64,000 bases of DNA from Acetobacter conturbans (GCF_011516755.1 NZ_WOSY01000005.1:224418-288417); one strand, 5' to 3'. Counted from the stretch's first letter, positions 27,317 to 36,600 are shown. Numbers and translations are program-made. The notes: generated from the letters alone by a model not told the origin.

Positions 27317-28741
27317 TCAGGAAACGGCCATGGCGGGTGTGACCGGCTTGTCCCGTGCAGGTTGCCCGGAGAGGGCGTCACGCAAAGCCGCGAAGCTTTG
27401 CTGGAGAGTGGCCCGCTCGTGTTTGTCCTGCGTGAGAACATTCTCGAGGATCGGTTGCAGGGTGATGGCTTCATCGACCTTTGGATCCGTACCTCGCCGA
27501 TAGGCGCCCAGCCGGATCATGTCGGCCATTTCGGAATAGGTCGCGAGAATGGCGCGTGCCCGGCGGGTGAGGGCATTCTCATCCGGCGAGTTGCATCCCG
27601 GCACCGTGCGGGACAGAGACCGCAATACGTCGATCGCGGGATAACGCCCGGATTCGGCGATTCGGCGATCCATCACGATATGACCATCCAGAATGCCGCG
27701 CACCGCATCCGAAATGGGTTCGTTCTGATCGTCGCCTTCCACAAGGACGGAAAACAGCGCGGAAATCTGTCCCGCCGATCCATCGGGCCTGACGATGCCC
27801 GGACCTGCGCGTTCCAGCAGGCGCGGCAGTTCCGCAAAGACGGAGGGCGGATATCCCCGTGTTGCCGGAGGTTCCCCCACTGACAGGCCGATCTCGCGGA
27901 GCGCCTGACAGAAGCGGGTGACGCTGTCCATCAGGAGCAGGGCCGACTTTCCTTCGTCGCGGAAATATTCCGCCACGGTCAGGGCGGCATAAGCCGCTTC
28001 CCGGCGCATCAGTGGTGGCGAGTCCGAGGTGGCGACAACGACGACGGACCGGGCGAGGCCCTCCGGTCCAAGATCGTCCTCGACGAATTCCCGGACTTCT
28101 CGGCCGCGCTCACCAACAAGAGAAATGACGGCGACATCGCAGGCCGTATTCCGCGCCAGCATCGACATGAGGGTGGATTTCCCCACGCCAGATCCTGCGA
28201 AAAGACCGAGTCTCTGCCCTTCACGACAGGTGGTGAAGAGATTCATGGCGCGTACGCCGAGATCGATGCGCGGCCCGAGACGCGCACGAAGAGTCGCGTC
28301 CGGCGGCGATGTGCGAACTGGTCGCGAGGGGCCGGGCGGAAGAGGTCCTTTCCCGTCGAGAGGACGACCGAGCGGGTCGATGATCCGGCCGACCCAGCCG
28401 TCGGAAACACGCAGGCTTCCACCGGGCTGTGGTGCGCGCGATCCGATGAAGACCGGGAATCGCACGTCGCTGCCACTGGCCAGCCCGTCCAGATTACCAA
28501 AAGCCATCGCCCGAGCGTGCTCTCCCGAGAATCCGATAATTTCTGCCGGGATGGAGTCGCCGTTGCGCCGCATGAGCGACACACGGTCGCCCACGGACGC
28601 CAGACCGCCGAGTCCGGCAATTGTGACGGCCAGCCCGGATAGCGCCGTGACTTTGGCGGACGCCATGGCTGCGGGAATACTCGCGCAGGTTGCATTTAGC
28701 TGAGCGAGAAACTCCGGATTCATGGGGGTTTTTCCGTTCAT
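27317..28741 (-). CDS. fliI: Flagellum-specific ATP synthase FliI
   Basis: The 474-residue export ATPase energises flagellar protein export. The P-loop FAGSGVGKST is at 181-190, followed by SLVGERGREVREF, LLLMDSVTRFCQALREIGL and GEPPATRGYPPSVFAELPRLLERAG, all typical of FliI/YscN ATPases. The start is uncertain: ATG at 28741 or in-frame ATG at 28723. It is divergent from ctrA with a 167-base gap. It implies a motile host or one that kept flagellar genes. Confidence 0.95.
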   Translation of the reverse strand: MNGKTPMNPEFLAQLNATCASIPAAMASAKVTALSGLAVTIAGLGGLASVGDRVSLMRRNGDSIPAEIIGFSGEHARAMAFGNLDGLASGSDVRFPVFIGSRAPQPGGSLRVSDGWVGRIIDPLGRPLDGKGPLPPGPSRPVRTSPPDATLRARLGPRIDLGVRAMNLFTTCREGQRLGLFAGSGVGKSTLMSMLARNTACDVAVISLVGERGREVREFVEDDLGPEGLARSVVVVATSDSPPLMRREAAYAALTVAEYFRDEGKSALLLMDSVTRFCQALREIGLSVGEPPATRGYPPSVFAELPRLLERAGPGIVRPDGSAGQISALFSVLVEGDDQNEPISDAVRGILDGHIVMDRRIAESGRYPAIDVLRSLSRTVPGCNSPDENALTRRARAILATYSEMADMIRLGAYRRGTDPKVDEAITLQPILENVLTQDKHERATLQQSFAALRDALSGQPARDKPVTPAMAVS

Positions 28742-28908
28742 GGCCGTTTCAATTCCTTGTTTTCAGCTCAAATGTATAAAAAAAAAGACAATTTGCGTAT
28801 TTATAACGATAGACGAAAATCTTTATACAATCTTTACGTGAAATTTCCGTGGACGGTTACAACCCATGGTGGTAACTAATGGTCAACAACGAACCGGGGG
28901 TTATTACG

Positions 28909-29646
28909 ATGCGTGTTCTGCTCGTTGAAGACGATCTTGCTGCTGTTGGTGAAATCACCCAGATCATGAGGGGTGCGGGTTTCACGGTCGATCACGTTCA
29001 GGCCGGAGAAGAGGCCGTCGAAATGCTCCGGCATTACGATTACGACCTGGCCGTCCTGGAACTGATGCTGCCCGATATCGAAGGGTATGAAGTTGTGCGC
29101 CGTGCCCGCGCCGCCCGTGTGACGACCCCGATCGTGGTGCTGTCCGGCCTGACGCGCCCACAGGCCAAGGTGAAGGCTTTCTCCGTCGGCGCTGACGATT
29201 ATCTCACCAAGCCGTTCGATCCGGATGAACTGGTCGCACGTATGCAGGCGATCCTGCGGCGCTCGAAAGGCTTCAGCGAGCCGACGTTGCGTGTGGGCGC
29301 GCTCAGGCTCAGCCTCGATAGCCGGGAAGTGATGGTCAATGACGTTCCGGTTCATCTGACGGGGAAGGAATATGCCATTCTGGAACTGCTGGTGCTGCGC
29401 AAGGGTATGGTTCTGACAAAGGATGCGTTTCTGAATCATCTATACGGTGGCATGGATGAACCGGAGATGAAGATCATCGACGTTTTCATCTGCAAGCTTC
29501 GCAAGAAGTTGCAGGCTGCCGGGGCGGGCAACCTGATCACCACCGTCTGGGGTCGCGGTTACATGCTTCGCGAGCAGCTTCAGCGCATGGATATGGAAGA
29601 GCAGCCTGTTGTTCAGAAGGAGCGCGAGCAGGTCGTCGCGGCCTGA
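28909..29646 (+). CDS. ctrA: Cell-cycle response regulator CtrA with Glu at the phosphorylation site
   Basis: An OmpR-class regulator of 245 residues matching CtrA along its length: receiver domain (1-115, acidic pocket Asp8/Asp9 and Lys in YLTKPF), linker ILRRSKG, and winged helix LTGKEYAILELLVLRKGM...FLNHLYGGMDEPEMKIIDVF. The last residues are Ala-Ala, as in Caulobacter CtrA where they serve as a ClpXP degradation signal. The phospho-accepting Asp51 is replaced by Glu (codon gaa; context YDLAVLELMLPD). D51E is the phosphomimetic change in Caulobacter CtrA, so this protein may be active without the CckA-ChpT relay. ATG at 28909 aligns with all CtrA starts; an in-frame ATG at 28879 would add 10 residues. 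Divergent from fliI. Confidence 0.93.
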   Translation: MRVLLVEDDLAAVGEITQIMRGAGFTVDHVQAGEEAVEMLRHYDYDLAVLELMLPDIEGYEVVRRARAARVTTPIVVLSGLTRPQAKVKAFSVGADDYLTKPFDPDELVARMQAILRRSKGFSEPTLRVGALRLSLDSREVMVNDVPVHLTGKEYAILELLVLRKGMVLTKDAFLNHLYGGMDEPEMKIIDVFICKLRKKLQAAGAGNLITTVWGRGYMLREQLQRMDMEEQPVVQKEREQVVAA

Positions 29647-29660
29647 TCCTGCCATCCGGG

Positions 29661-29705
29661 ACCGCTTTCCGTGCCCCTGAAAGGGAGCGGAAAGCGGTTT
29701 TATTC
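29661..29705 (+). terminator. Rho-independent terminator after ctrA
   Basis: ACCGCTTTCCG (29661-29671) pairs perfectly with CGGAAAGCGGT (29688-29698) and is followed by TTTTATT. It lies between convergent ctrA and thiD. Confidence 0.88.
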
Positions 29706-29710
29706 GTTGT

Positions 29711-30514
29711 TCAGGCGGTCCACTCGGCGGAAATGGTAATGCCATGGTCGAGTGGACCGGCTCCCTTGCCATAGCCGGGAGCATGAGCAATCGCCTTGAT
29801 GAGATAGCTGCGGGCTTCCTGTACCGCATCCCGGAGTGACCGCCCCTGAGCCAGCCGCGTGGCAATCGCGCTGGCGAGCGTGCAGCCGGTGCCGTGCGTA
29901 TGACGGGTGTCGATCCGCTGCGTGGTGAAGATCTCGACGGTGTTCCCATCGACCAGCACATCCGAAAGACGTGGCCCTTCCATATGGCCGCCTTTGACAA
30001 GAACAGCAGGCACCCCTTTTGCGCGCAGGGCGTGCGCCGCATCAATCATGTCCTGTTCATGCTTGATGCGAACGCCAAGAAGGGCCTCCGCTTCAGGGAT
30101 GTTGGGCGTCAGAAGGGTGCAGAGTGGGAGGAGCGTGTCGGTGAGAGCCGAAATGGCCTCGGGCACGAGCAGTTTCGCACCGCCTTTGGCTACCATGACA
30201 GGATCCAGTACGAACGGAATTTTCCCATAGCGGCTGACCTCTTCGGCCACGACATGAATGCTTTCCGCACGCCCGAGCATCCCGGTCTTGAAGGCGTCGG
30301 CGCCGATATCGTCCAGAACGCAGCGAATCTGGGTGCGCAAGAATTCAGGCGGCACATCGAGAATGTCGATGACACCCATCGTGTTCTGCGCCGTCAGGGC
30401 CGAAATTGCCGTCATCGCGAATCCGTCCAGCGCCGTGATCGCCTTGATATCAGCCTGAATCCCCGCGCCGCCGCCCGAGTCGCTTCCGGCGATACTGAGA
30501 ACCCGTCCCCGCAT
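29711..30514 (-). CDS. thiD: Hydroxymethylpyrimidine/phosphomethylpyrimidine kinase
   Basis: The 267-residue ribokinase-fold enzyme phosphorylates the thiamine pyrimidine moiety twice. It has the family start VLSIAGSDSGGGAGIQADIKA, the TAISALTAQNT segment, YWDPVM-like FVLDPVMVAKGG and the C-terminal anion-hole motif THGTGCTLASAIA. It begins 3 bases after the glmM stop on the same strand, so the two are co-transcribed. No riboswitch is visible in this tight junction. Confidence 0.95.
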   Translation of the reverse strand: MRGRVLSIAGSDSGGGAGIQADIKAITALDGFAMTAISALTAQNTMGVIDILDVPPEFLRTQIRCVLDDIGADAFKTGMLGRAESIHVVAEEVSRYGKIPFVLDPVMVAKGGAKLLVPEAISALTDTLLPLCTLLTPNIPEAEALLGVRIKHEQDMIDAAHALRAKGVPAVLVKGGHMEGPRLSDVLVDGNTVEIFTTQRIDTRHTHGTGCTLASAIATRLAQGRSLRDAVQEARSYLIKAIAHAPGYGKGAGPLDHGITISAEWTA

Positions 30515-30517
30515 CGG

Positions 30518-31876
30518 TCAGGCTACCGCGTGCGCGGCGTTGATTGCATCGCACATATCATTCACCGCCCGTTCCACCTCTTCCGCGTCCTCGGCTTCAA
30601 CCATCACACGCACCAGAGGTTCCGTCCCGCTTTCACGGAGAACTAGACGGCCTGTCGTCCCGAGGCGTTTTTCGATCTCCTTACGTGCGGCCTGCACGTC
30701 CGGCAGGCGCAACGGACTGGAACCGGAGAAGCGGATGTTCTTCAGAAGCTGAGGGTAGGGGGAGAAAACCCGGCAGATTTCGCTCGCCGGACGACCATCC
30801 TCGATCAGGACCGCCAGAACCTGCAAGGCAGCAAGAAGACCATCGCCCGTCGTGGCGAAGTCGGACAGCACCACATGCCCGGACTGCTCACCGCCGACAT
30901 TGGCATGATTTTCCCGCATCCGCTCGACAACATACCGGTCGCCCACGGCCGTCCGTTCAAGTGTAAGTCCCTGATCCGCCAGAAAGCGCTCCAGCCCCAT
31001 GTTGGACATCACCGTCGCCACAATGGATGGGGTAGCGAGCCGTCCGGCTTTCGCCCATGAGCGGGCGATCAGGCCCAGAATCTGGTCGCCGTCAATCAGA
31101 TGGCCGGTCTCGTCGGCCAGCAGCATCCGGTCCGCATCGCCGTCGAGGGCAATCCCGAGATCCGCGCCATGTTCGACAACGGCCTCGCAGAGTTTTTCCG
31201 GATGCGTGGAGCCGCACTGCTCATTGATGTTCACGCCATTGGGGTCGCAGCCGATCCGGATGACATCGGCGCCAAGTTCCCAGATGGCCGCGGGAGCGAC
31301 GCGGTAGGCCGCACCATGCGCGCAGTCGATTACGATCTTGAGGCCGTCCAGACGGCACCCCTTCGGCAGCGACGCCTTCGCATGTTCAATATAACGGCCT
31401 GCCGCATCGTTCAGACGGGACGCCCGGCCGATTTCGGAAGGGGACGCAAGCTGCTCCGACAGATCTGCCGTCATGAGCGCCTCAACGGCGGTCTCTTCCT
31501 GATCGGACAGCTTGAATCCATCCGGTCCGAACAGCTTGATGCCATTATCGCTGAAAGGATTATGAGACGCCGAGATCATCACACCGAGATCGGCCCGCAG
31601 CGAACGCGTGAGCATGGCGATCGCCGGTGTGGGCAGAGGCCCGACAAGGGTGACATCCATGCCGGCCGAGAGAAAGCCCGCCACTAGTGCGCACTCGATC
31701 ATATAGCCGGACAGGCGCGTGTCCTTGCCCACCACGACGCGGTGCCGGTGATTACCGCGTCGGAAATGCAGTCCGGCTGCCTGCCCGAGTTTCTGGGCGA
31801 TTTCCACGGTCATCGGGAACGCGTTGGCCTTTCCGCGAATGCCGTCAGTGCCGAAAAACTGTCGTGTCTTGATCAT
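30518..31876 (-). CDS. glmM: Phosphoglucosamine mutase
   Basis: The 452-residue enzyme converts glucosamine-6-phosphate to glucosamine-1-phosphate for UDP-GlcNAc, and so for peptidoglycan and lipopolysaccharide. It has FGTDGIRG at the start, the phosphoserine loop ISASHNP with Ser104, the Mg-binding DGDADRM and the C-terminal phosphate-binding [12 protein letters not shown]. Length is normal. It follows pyk after about 90 bases and leads into thiD. Confidence 0.97.
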   Translation of the reverse strand: MIKTRQFFGTDGIRGKANAFPMTVEIAQKLGQAAGLHFRRGNHRHRVVVGKDTRLSGYMIECALVAGFLSAGMDVTLVGPLPTPAIAMLTRSLRADLGVMISASHNPFSDNGIKLFGPDGFKLSDQEETAVEALMTADLSEQLASPSEIGRASRLNDAAGRYIEHAKASLPKGCRLDGLKIVIDCAHGAAYRVAPAAIWELGADVIRIGCDPNGVNINEQCGSTHPEKLCEAVVEHGADLGIALDGDADRMLLADETGHLIDGDQILGLIARSWAKAGRLATPSIVATVMSNMGLERFLADQGLTLERTAVGDRYVVERMRENHANVGGEQSGHVVLSDFATTGDGLLAALQVLAVLIEDGRPASEICRVFSPYPQLLKNIRFSGSSPLRLPDVQAARKEIEKRLGTTGRLVLRESGTEPLVRVMVEAEDAEEVERAVNDMCDAINAAHAVA

Positions 31877-31933
31877 GCCGTGCCTGAAGTTGCTTGCCCG
31901 GGGCGGGATGGCCGCCGTGGCCTCTCTTTACCC

Positions 31934-31962
31934 TTCCCCCTCCGGGGGGGCCAGAGGGGGAA
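31934..31962 (-). terminator. Hairpin after pyk
   Basis: TTCCCCCTC (31934-31942) pairs with GAGGGGGAA (31954-31962) just past the pyk stop. No T-run follows on the minus strand, so any termination is weak or partial before glmM. Confidence 0.5.
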
Positions 31963-31970
31963 AGTGCACT

Positions 31971-33404
31971 TCAGGATTCCGGTATCTTCGCCACGCGGAT
32001 CGTGTTGGTCGAACCACTGATGCCAAACGGCACGCCCGCCGTGATGACAATGGTGTCGCCGGGTTTGGCCATATGGCTCGCCAGCGCGGCTTCCAGTGCC
32101 ATCGAAACCATCGATTCCGTGTCACGCACGGGCTTATCTTCGGGAGGGACGAAGGGCTTCACGCCCCAAACCAGCACAAGCCGTCGCGCCGTGCCGATGG
32201 TAGGGGTCAGGCCGAGAATATGCGCAATCGGGCGTTCACGGGCGATCCGCAGGGCTGTCGGACCAGCGTGAGTGTAGGCGATAATCGCCGGGGCAACGAG
32301 GGTCGTCGCCACCTGCTTGGCGGCGTGGGCAATGGCATCCGCCGTGTAATGTTCGGGTTCCAGACTGCTGGCCTGCATCAGGGTGCGCCAGCCATCATCG
32401 GCTTCCACGCGTTCCAGAATGCGATTCATCATCGTGACCGCTTCAACCGGATAGCTGCCAGCAGCGGATTCGGCGGACAGCATGACCGCGTCCGCACCGT
32501 CGAACACGGCGGTCGCGACATCCGATGCCTCGGCGCGGGTGGGAGTGGGGGCCGAGATCATGCTCTCAAGCATCTGCGTGGCAACGATGACCGGTTTGCC
32601 GAGGCGGCGCGCATTGCGGATAATCCGCTTTTGCGCCAGCGGCACGCTCTCGGGAGGCAATTCCACCCCAAGATCGCCACGGGCGACCATCACGGCGTCC
32701 GAGGCGTTCAGGATGGCGGCCAGATTATCGAGCGCCTGAGGTTTTTCGAGCTTGGAGATAATCCACGCCCGGCCGTTCACCAGTTCGCGCGCTTCAAGCA
32801 CGTCTTCCGGACGCTGAACGAAGGAGAGGGCGATAAAATCGGCGCCGAGATCCAGCGCAAAGGCAAGGTTTTCCTTGTCTTTTTCGGTGAGTGCCGGAAT
32901 GGGCAGGACCACGTCGGGGACGTTCACGCCCTTGTGGTTGCTGAGCGCGCCACCGACCACCACTTCCGTTTTCAGAAAATCCTTCCCGACGGTCCGGATG
33001 ATCAACTTCAGCTTGCCGTCATCCAGCAGGAGCGCGGAGCCCTCTTTCGCCACGGAGATGATTTCGGGGTGAGGCAGAGTGACGCGGGCTGAATCGCCCG
33101 GGGCCGGATCGAGATCCAGCCGAAAGGACTGACCTGCTTCCAGAATGACCTTGCCGTCGCTGAACTTGCCGACCCGGAGCTTCGGTCCCTGCAGATCGGC
33201 GAGGACACCCAGTGGACGCCCGATGTCCTTTTCGATCTGGCGAACGATCCGGTAACGGGCCGCATGGTCTTCGTGAGTGCCGTGGGAAAAATTGAAACGA
33301 AACACATCCGCGCCTGCCAGGGCGAGGCTGTGGATCGTTTCATGCGTCGATGAGGCCGGTCCGAGTGTGGCGACAATCTTCGTTCGACATTGAGCAGCGA
33401 CCAT
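31971..33404 (-). CDS. pyk: Pyruvate kinase
   Basis: The 477-residue enzyme makes ATP and pyruvate from phosphoenolpyruvate. The N-terminus TKIVATLGPASS, the active-site FRFNFSHGTHEDH, the B-domain, the metal site with VMVARGDLGVE, MLESMISAPTPTRAEASDVA and DAVMLSAESAAG are all present. The C-terminal allosteric domain is complete. It lies upstream of glmM on the same strand, separated by a GC-rich hairpin. Confidence 0.97.
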   Translation of the reverse strand: MVAAQCRTKIVATLGPASSTHETIHSLALAGADVFRFNFSHGTHEDHAARYRIVRQIEKDIGRPLGVLADLQGPKLRVGKFSDGKVILEAGQSFRLDLDPAPGDSARVTLPHPEIISVAKEGSALLLDDGKLKLIIRTVGKDFLKTEVVVGGALSNHKGVNVPDVVLPIPALTEKDKENLAFALDLGADFIALSFVQRPEDVLEARELVNGRAWIISKLEKPQALDNLAAILNASDAVMVARGDLGVELPPESVPLAQKRIIRNARRLGKPVIVATQMLESMISAPTPTRAEASDVATAVFDGADAVMLSAESAAGSYPVEAVTMMNRILERVEADDGWRTLMQASSLEPEHYTADAIAHAAKQVATTLVAPAIIAYTHAGPTALRIARERPIAHILGLTPTIGTARRLVLVWGVKPFVPPEDKPVRDTESMVSMALEAALASHMAKPGDTIVITAGVPFGISGSTNTIRVAKIPES

Positions 33405-33483
33405 GGGTGATCCGTCCTTCGTGCTGTCCGTTCGAGCGGAGACTGGCGCAGCGGCGAAGCCTTGTCACCCATGAAAGCAGGCG

Positions 33484-34518
33484 TCAGGAGGGGGGATAAG
33501 CCTCGTCTGGCAGCAGTCCCCAGATCTGGTTGCGACGCACCCATCCCTCATAACGCTGCACCGAGACCCTGCACCACTGGGAGCCGGAAGCGCAGGTCTT
33601 GACGGTGCCTACCGAGCCCGGTGTCAGCACGGCAACCGCAGCAGAATCCTCGTCGCCCGAGGTGTGCAGCACGACAGCCCCCGGGATCTTCGCCACGTCG
33701 GCACCCGTCGCGACGTGTTCAATGATCCGGGATTCCGTGTGCTTTCCGGTGGGCTGGCCCTCGGGTTTCGGAGCAGCGGAAGGGGCGGTCTGGGTGCTTG
33801 TGGGCGGTGCAGAACCTGCCGGAGAGGGCACAACAAAATCGCGCGATCCGACAAGGGTTGCCTGATGGACCCATCCCTTGACGCCGTCAGAATCCTCAAT
33901 GAGACGCCAGACGTCGAATTCACGTTCGATCTGCACCGGCAATCCACGGCGGTGATAGACCCACTGGATGGGATAACGCTGCCCGGGTCCTGCCCGCATG
34001 TTCACGTCATCGGCGCGCAGGGCGGCGAAACGGGGGAGCGGCAGACCGGTATTGCTGCCTTTTGTCGGGTCCTGACCGTTTGCATTGTCCTGTGGCGCAT
34101 CGTCTGCCGCTGGCGGACTGCCGTTGTCCCCGGCTGCCGCTCCCGGCAATGGCGCTGCAAGAGGCCGTGCCGTCTCTGCTTCCGGGGCCGCAGGATGTTT
34201 CGCGGCATGCGGCTTGTGGTGCGGCGTTGGCTTGTGGGCCTGCGCCTCATGTTCGGCGTTCTTCCGCGACTCGGGGTGCCGGGCGGGATGCTTGCTCGAG
34301 GCCGCCTTCTCTTTGGCTTTCGTCGCGGTGGTATGATGAGAAGGCTTGTGCGCTTCTTTCTTGGCCGCCGTGTGGCTGGCCGCATCCTTTTTGTGGTGAT
34401 GCACGGCGGGGGTGGCCGATGCGGTCGACGATGCGGCGTGCGCGTCGATTGTGAGCGACACGGTTGTGACCGCGGCCAGAAGCGTGGCGGCGGCGCGCAG
34501 GGAGCAGGAAGCATTCAT
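33484..34518 (-). CDS. Secreted SH3-domain protein with basic His/Lys/Ala-rich linker
   Basis: The 344-residue precursor has a signal peptide (MNASCSLRAAATLLAAVTTVSLTIDAHA). Next comes a low-complexity region of about 100 residues rich in His, Lys, Ala and Pro (HHHKK, HKPSHH, HHKPHAAKHP). Two bacterial SH3-like units follow: one from about 160 (NMRAGPGQRYPIQWVYHRRGLPV...WVHQ) and one at the C-terminus (HTSGDEDSAAVAVLTPGSVGTVKTC...CRVSVQRYEGWVRRNQIWG). The bacterial SH3 fold often binds cell wall. The basic linker may contact negatively charged surface polymers; that is an inference. The ATG at 34518 was chosen because the signal peptide starts there. Confidence 0.82.
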   Translation of the reverse strand: MNASCSLRAAATLLAAVTTVSLTIDAHAASSTASATPAVHHHKKDAASHTAAKKEAHKPSHHTTATKAKEKAASSKHPARHPESRKNAEHEAQAHKPTPHHKPHAAKHPAAPEAETARPLAAPLPGAAAGDNGSPPAADDAPQDNANGQDPTKGSNTGLPLPRFAALRADDVNMRAGPGQRYPIQWVYHRRGLPVQIEREFDVWRLIEDSDGVKGWVHQATLVGSRDFVVPSPAGSAPPTSTQTAPSAAPKPEGQPTGKHTESRIIEHVATGADVAKIPGAVVLHTSGDEDSAAVAVLTPGSVGTVKTCASGSQWCRVSVQRYEGWVRRNQIWGLLPDEAYPPS

Positions 34519-34594
34519 GGCCGCATCCGTGCCAAGCCCTGAGCCTGTCGGCAAGAGGGTTCTTGCGTCCAGTCCCCGGATCCGTGTGTTTCCG

Positions 34595-34990
34595 TCAGAA
34601 AGTGACGAGCTTGTAGCTGTCCGAAAGATCGAGAAAAGTCGGCATTCCGACGATTTCCACCCCTTCCAGAAGGTCTTCCGAATTTCGGCTGGTCCGCAGC
34701 AATCCCGTTTCGCAAACGAGGAGTCTGGCGTTCATGCTGACGACCGCATCCCGCAGCATCATCAGGGTTGCGATTCCCTGCGAGGCAAGCACGGCATCCG
34801 CCTTCTCCCATGCGGGGTCGGACCGGCCCTCCCTGCACAGAACGAGCGCGCCGGGACCTGTCGCGAACAGAATGATGTCCCGGTTCATCGCCAGAGCGCT
34901 GGCCGCCAGCATGAATGCCGTGTGCAGCCGGTTGAAATCATTGTCGCAAACCAGGAACGCGAGGCCTTTCTCAGCCATGGGAAGAGTCAT
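34595..34990 (-). CDS. DsrE-like small protein coupled to the MoeB-like gene
   Basis: The 131-residue protein looks like the DsrE/DsrF sulfur-relay fold: GLAFLVCDNDFNRLHTAFMLAASALAMNRDIILFATGPGA, and a cysteine in LLVCETGLL at a position where many family members carry the sulfur-accepting Cys. The start at 34990 has GGAGGA about 10 bases upstream, inside the preceding gene. It overlaps that gene's 3' end by 20 bases, so translation is coupled. Coupling to an adenylyltransferase suggests a sulfur-transfer step, which is an inference. Confidence 0.7.
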   Translation of the reverse strand: MTLPMAEKGLAFLVCDNDFNRLHTAFMLAASALAMNRDIILFATGPGALVLCREGRSDPAWEKADAVLASQGIATLMMLRDAVVSMNARLLVCETGLLRTSRNSEDLLEGVEIVGMPTFLDLSDSYKLVTF

Positions 34991-35756
34991 GTGAAGCCTG
35001 TCCTCCGCAAACCGGGCAGGCCGGGTCACGGGTGATGGAGATGGTGGTGAAACGGGCGGCGAGGGCGTCCCAGAGAAGAAGGCGTCCATCAAGGGACTCG
35101 CCAAGTTCCAAGATCTCCTTCAACGCTTCCGTGGCCTGCAGCGTTCCCAGCACGCCCGTGACAGCTCCGAAAATCCCGCTGTCACCACAACTTGGAGCGG
35201 GGGTGTCCTTTTCCGGACGCGGGAACAGGCAGGCGTAGCAGGGACCGCCGCGGTGAGGTCGGAATGTGGAAATCTGGCCATCGAACCGAAGGACAGCGGC
35301 GGAAATCAGCGTCTTGCGCTGGCGGACACAGGCGGCGTTGACCAGATAGCGGGTCTCGAAATTGTCGCTTCCGTCGCAGACAAGGTCATAGCGGCTGACA
35401 AGATCGTCCACATTGTCGTCCGTCAGCTGCGCTTCATGAGGCTCGACAGTCACTTCCGGATTGAGCGCCTCAAGCATGTGTCGCGCCGAAGTCACTTTCG
35501 GCATCCCGACCCGGTCGGTTGCGTGCAGGAACTGTCGCTGAAGGTTCGACAGTTCCACGCGGTCATGATCGACGAGACCTATCCGCCCCACGCCCGCCGC
35601 CGCGAGATAGCAGGCGACAGGAGAGCCGAGGCCGCCAGCACCCACGATGAAAACAGAGGACTGGCGGAGCCGCATCTGGCCGGTTCCCCCCACTTCAGGG
35701 AGAAGGATGTGGCGCGAGTAGCGCTGGATTTCATTTTCCGTGAGGTCAATCGACAT
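34971..35756 (-). CDS. MoeB/ThiF/HesA-family adenylyltransferase
   Basis: The 261-residue E1-like enzyme activates the C-terminus of a small sulfur-carrier protein (MoaD or ThiS) by adenylation. It has RYSRHILLPEVGGTGQMRL, nucleotide-binding GAGGLGSPVACYLA, DHDRVELSNLQRQ, DGSDNFETRYLVN and two zinc-binding Cys pairs, CYAC and CPVC. The ATG at 35756 was chosen at the conserved SIDLTENEIQRYSR start; an ATG at 35780 is possible. Whether it serves molybdopterin or thiazole synthesis cannot be told, as no carrier gene is adjacent. A DsrE-like gene overlaps its end. Confidence 0.88.
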   Translation of the reverse strand: MSIDLTENEIQRYSRHILLPEVGGTGQMRLRQSSVFIVGAGGLGSPVACYLAAAGVGRIGLVDHDRVELSNLQRQFLHATDRVGMPKVTSARHMLEALNPEVTVEPHEAQLTDDNVDDLVSRYDLVCDGSDNFETRYLVNAACVRQRKTLISAAVLRFDGQISTFRPHRGGPCYACLFPRPEKDTPAPSCGDSGIFGAVTGVLGTLQATEALKEILELGESLDGRLLLWDALAARFTTISITRDPACPVCGGQASHDSSHG

Positions 35757-35903
35757 GGAATTCCGAGCAGCCGGATGCAATGCCAGCAGTGGGGATGGAA
35801 ATAAAAATCACATTTCCGTGATTTCGGGGGTTCTTATTAAACGATAAATGCATAACTGTGTTGCATGTGTTATACCGTTCACATGGATATGAGGAACCTA
35901 GCC

Positions 35904-36521
35904 ATGCAGTCCGCAGAAATCGCACATACCTCTGAAGCATGGGCCTGCCCCGCGCGGAAGCGGGCGCGCGGTATCTGTATCGCTTCTCTTGCCGCCTCGC
36001 TGGGCCTGTATGCCCTTTCCCCTTTCATGACGCTCTGGACAATCGCCGACGCGGTTTCCAGTCACGACATGGTCGCTCTCGGTCAGACGATCAACTGGTC
36101 CTCCCTTGACGCTTCGCTCAAGGAGCAGGTGCTGGACGGTCTCAATCTGCGTCATGCGACTGCAGCGGCTGAAGAACTGCCGGAGTTCGGTTCCTCCTTC
36201 GCGACGACCGTCGTGTCCAATGCGGTCGATCTGACCGTCAATCAGCAGAATCTCGGCTTTGTCGTCGATCAGGCGTTCTCGTCCGGGTCCGCGAAAATGA
36301 GTGCGGGCTCCATTTTCTCAGCGGTCAGCCACGCTCTGGTCCGGTTCACCGGCGCGAACACGTTCGAGGCCCAGATGGTGGTTCCCGGTCATGAGCAGGA
36401 AACACCCTTGCGTGTCGAGCTTCGCATCGAGCGCTGGCAGTGGAAACTGACACGGGTCGATTTCCCCACCACGCCTCATCGTCCGGTGATGGAAGCGTCT
36501 GTGTCACAGCGTCACGCCTGA
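35904..36521 (+). CDS. Membrane-anchored DUF2939-like protein
   Basis: The 205-residue protein has one N-terminal membrane segment (about residues 22-40, ICIASLAASLGLYALSPF). The typical start of DUF2939 follows: FMTLWTIADAVSSHDMVALGQTINWSSLDASLKEQV. The function of the family is unknown; most of the protein should face the periplasm. ATG at 35904 was chosen because GAGGAA lies 7 bases upstream. Several earlier in-frame ATG codons (35865, 35883, 35889) lack such a site. Confidence 0.75.
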   Translation: MQSAEIAHTSEAWACPARKRARGICIASLAASLGLYALSPFMTLWTIADAVSSHDMVALGQTINWSSLDASLKEQVLDGLNLRHATAAAEELPEFGSSFATTVVSNAVDLTVNQQNLGFVVDQAFSSGSAKMSAGSIFSAVSHALVRFTGANTFEAQMVVPGHEQETPLRVELRIERWQWKLTRVDFPTTPHRPVMEASVSQRHA

Positions 36522-36600
36522 CACGTATTTCCTCTGAGACGATAACCTCGAAAACTCCGTGAACCCCGGTCCTGACCTTTCAGGACCGGGGTTTCTGGTT

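Noticed and set aside
28742..28908. CtrA boxes (TTAA-N7-TTAA) in the fliI/ctrA gap
   Set aside because: The AT-rich gap contains no TTAA pair with that spacing. Only a GGTTAC...GTAACT dyad near 28854-28877 is seen.
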